DNA of 5,411 bases from Hyphomicrobiaceae bacterium. GTDB taxonomy: Bacteria; Pseudomonadota; Alphaproteobacteria; Rhizobiales; HXMU1428-3. The notes beneath the pieces were generated by a model. The model was not told the origin of the DNA and did not search any database. It saw only the letters and a program-made list of their open reading frames with translations. Shown in pieces: positions 4,747 to 5,411 of this stretch (the stretch's first letter is position 1; the number at the start of each line of letters is the position of its first letter). The stretch covers positions 1 through 5,411 of the forward strand of contig JANQQH010000086.1 of the NCBI GenBank assembly GCA_028285025.1, written 5' to 3'. The position numbers and the translations under genes are program-made.

Positions 4747-5094
4747 ATGAAGGACTCTCAAATGAAAATATGGAAGCTAATCGCCAGAGGCTTTGCCGTT
4801 ATGGTGCTTCTTGTTGCAGGTGCCTTTAGCCCCGCACAGGCGGCGACATTGGTGCCTGGTAAAGCTGCCGTTGCGAAAGTTACACCGGCTAAAATTCCTT
4901 ATGTGAAGAATGTCCACTCTCGCAGAGGTGGCATTCATATTTATATTGGTCGTGGCTATCCTTATTATCGTCATCGCCGTTACTATCGGCCATACCGTTA
5001 TTATCGTCCCTATCGTTATTACCGTTCTCATCGTCGGTATCGTAAGTGGCGTCGGTATCGCAGATGGCGTCGATTAAGAAGGCGTTATTGGTAA
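4747..5094 (+). CDS. Small exported Arg/Tyr-rich protein with hexapeptide repeats, function unknown
   Basis: I do not recognise this 115-residue protein. Residues 1-32 are a Sec-type signal peptide (basic MKIWKLIARG, hydrophobic core, Ala30-Gln31-Ala32 cut site). A mature N-terminal linker rich in Ala, Lys, Val and Pro follows (33-56). Then HSRRGGIHIYIGRG (57-70) leads into a tail (71-115) with 20 Arg and 14 Tyr in 45 residues and Trp at 101, 107 and 115. Residues 75-110 fall into six hexapeptides: RHRRYY, RPYRYY, RPYRYY, RSHRRY, RKWRRY, RRWRRL; the chain ends RRRYW. There is no second membrane segment, so it is probably periplasmic or extracellular. Binding to lipopolysaccharide, exopolysaccharide, peptidoglycan or nucleic acid through Arg/Tyr is inference. 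It has its own promoter and terminator, which suggests a self-contained single-gene unit. Confidence 0.83.
   Translation: MKDSQMKIWKLIARGFAVMVLLVAGAFSPAQAATLVPGKAAVAKVTPAKIPYVKNVHSRRGGIHIYIGRGYPYYRHRRYYRPYRYYRPYRYYRSHRRYRKWRRYRRWRRLRRRYW
4969..5076 (+). repeat. Six in-frame 18-bp units encoding R-x-x-R-[RY]-[YL]
   Basis: The coding DNA for residues 75-110 divides into six 18-bp units (from 4969, 4987, 5005, 5023, 5041 and 5059). Units two and three both encode RPYRYY but differ at several wobble positions, so the repeats are not a recent slippage product and the peptide pattern appears to have been kept while the DNA diverged. Confidence 0.7.
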
Positions 5095-5123
5095 GCCTAT
5101 TGACCAACTGATTTAAAGTTGAA

Positions 5124-5159
5124 AAGAACCCGGCAAGGTATTTCTGAGCCGGGTTTTTT
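5124..5159 (+). terminator. Intrinsic terminator of the second small gene
   Basis: AACCCGGC (5127-5134) and GCCGGGTT (5148-5155) form a perfect 8-bp GC-rich stem with a 13-base loop, running into TTTTTT (5154-5159). The A-rich stretch before the stem (5122-5125) can pair with the T-run, so the hairpin may also work on the minus strand. It begins about 30 bp after the stop of the gene at 4747. This is a textbook rho-independent terminator. Confidence 0.9.
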
Positions 5160-5160
5160 A

Positions 5161-5411
5161 TATTTGGGATTTAAAACTGTGTTGCGTTTTTATGAATTTT
5201 TGAGCCGCTTTATTTTGTCTCACGGGCTATTTTTTTGCTCTTTTTCGTTGCGCTTCAGATGCCCACCAGCAACCGCGCTAGCGAAAAGCCCTCCGACAGG
5301 CAGCGCTCGCGCCGGGCGCCGCTACGCGGGACACCATGTACGTGCTCGGAAGGTGAGCACACCCTTCTTTGTACAGAAAATTGTTAGGCTAGATTGTGCC
5401 AGGCCGTGCAA
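5161..5411. other. Gene-free right flank with GC-rich structured block (about 5261-5367)
   Basis: I see no supported gene here. The first 100 bp are T-rich (about 35% G+C). From 5261 to 5350 G+C rises to about 71%. That block can fold into a nested stem: CCGCG (5273-5277) with CGCGG (5325-5329), TAGCG (5279-5283) with CGCTA (5320-5324) with one bulged C, GCCC (5288-5291) with GGGC (5314-5317), and a tip hairpin at 5299-5313. A second hairpin GTGCTC (5342-5347) / GAGCAC (5355-5360) follows. A dispersed intergenic repeat or structured RNA is possible. Both are inference from composition and symmetry. Confidence 0.45.

Noticed and set aside
4969..5076. CRISPR or other spacer-repeat array in the 18-bp units
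   Set aside because: The units are in-frame, contiguous and variable coding repeats with no spacers.
4777..5107. Two minus-strand open frames opposite the Arg/Tyr-rich gene
   Set aside because: Their Thr/Ile-rich and Asp/Asn-rich repeats are the antisense reading of the Arg/Tyr codon repeats. The plus-strand frame has the signal peptide, AGGAGG site, promoter and terminator.
5322..5411. Minus-strand open stretch of 29 codons entering from the right edge and ending at TAG (5324-5322)
   Set aside because: It is short, runs into the GC-rich structured block, has no recognisable domain and needs sequence outside the window to judge. Chance openness is likely.
5161..5411. tRNA, tmRNA, SRP RNA or RNase P RNA in the right flank
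   Set aside because: No cloverleaf, CCA end or conserved core sequence of these RNAs could be found, despite the hairpins.

Overview
The window looks like chromosomal DNA of a flagellated alphaproteobacterium of moderate to low GC content, probably from Hyphomicrobiales (Rhizobiales) or a neighbouring order. Two things point there: the compact gene order flgB-flgC-fliE-fliQ-fliR-flhB with a fliO-like gene divergent from it, and the style of the protein sequences. The species cannot be named from the sequence alone.

Left and centre (1-3973) form a flagellar assembly locus. The minus strand carries the N-terminal 86 codons of a FliO-like export-gate protein that runs off the left edge. A 202-bp divergent intergenic region (259-460) holds a perfect 13-bp palindrome and a degenerate copy of it. 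On the plus strand follow flgB and flgC (proximal rod), fliE (MS-ring/rod adaptor), fliQ and fliR (membrane export-gate subunits) and flhB (export switch with an intact NPTH self-cleavage motif). Together they encode the structures made first after the MS ring: the type III export gate, and the rod base that is built on it. Gaps are short (28-49 bp) except for 133 bp before fliQ, where an internal promoter is possible. FliP and FlhA are not in the window.

Right of flhB (3974-5160) are two small genes unrelated to the flagellum in sequence. Each encodes a signal peptide followed by an extremely basic, tyrosine-rich tail ending in Tyr-Trp. The first (4198-4497) also has a short glycine/alanine-rich hydrophobic segment and a His/Arg/Tyr tail. 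The second (4747-5094) has a tail built from six hexapeptide repeats of the form R-x-x-R-[RY]-[YL]. Each has its own regulatory DNA. The first is preceded by two 9-bp direct repeats 11 bp apart, placed where a -35 box should be, and a consensus TATAAT. The second is preceded by a palindrome overlapping a good sigma70-type promoter. A strong intrinsic terminator closes the second gene. Neither protein could be assigned a function.

The right end (5161-5411) has no supported gene. An AT-rich stretch gives way abruptly to a GC-rich block (about 71% G+C over 5261-5350, against about 35% in the 100 bp before) that can fold into nested hairpins. It may be a dispersed intergenic repeat or a structured RNA, and it continues to or past the window edge.
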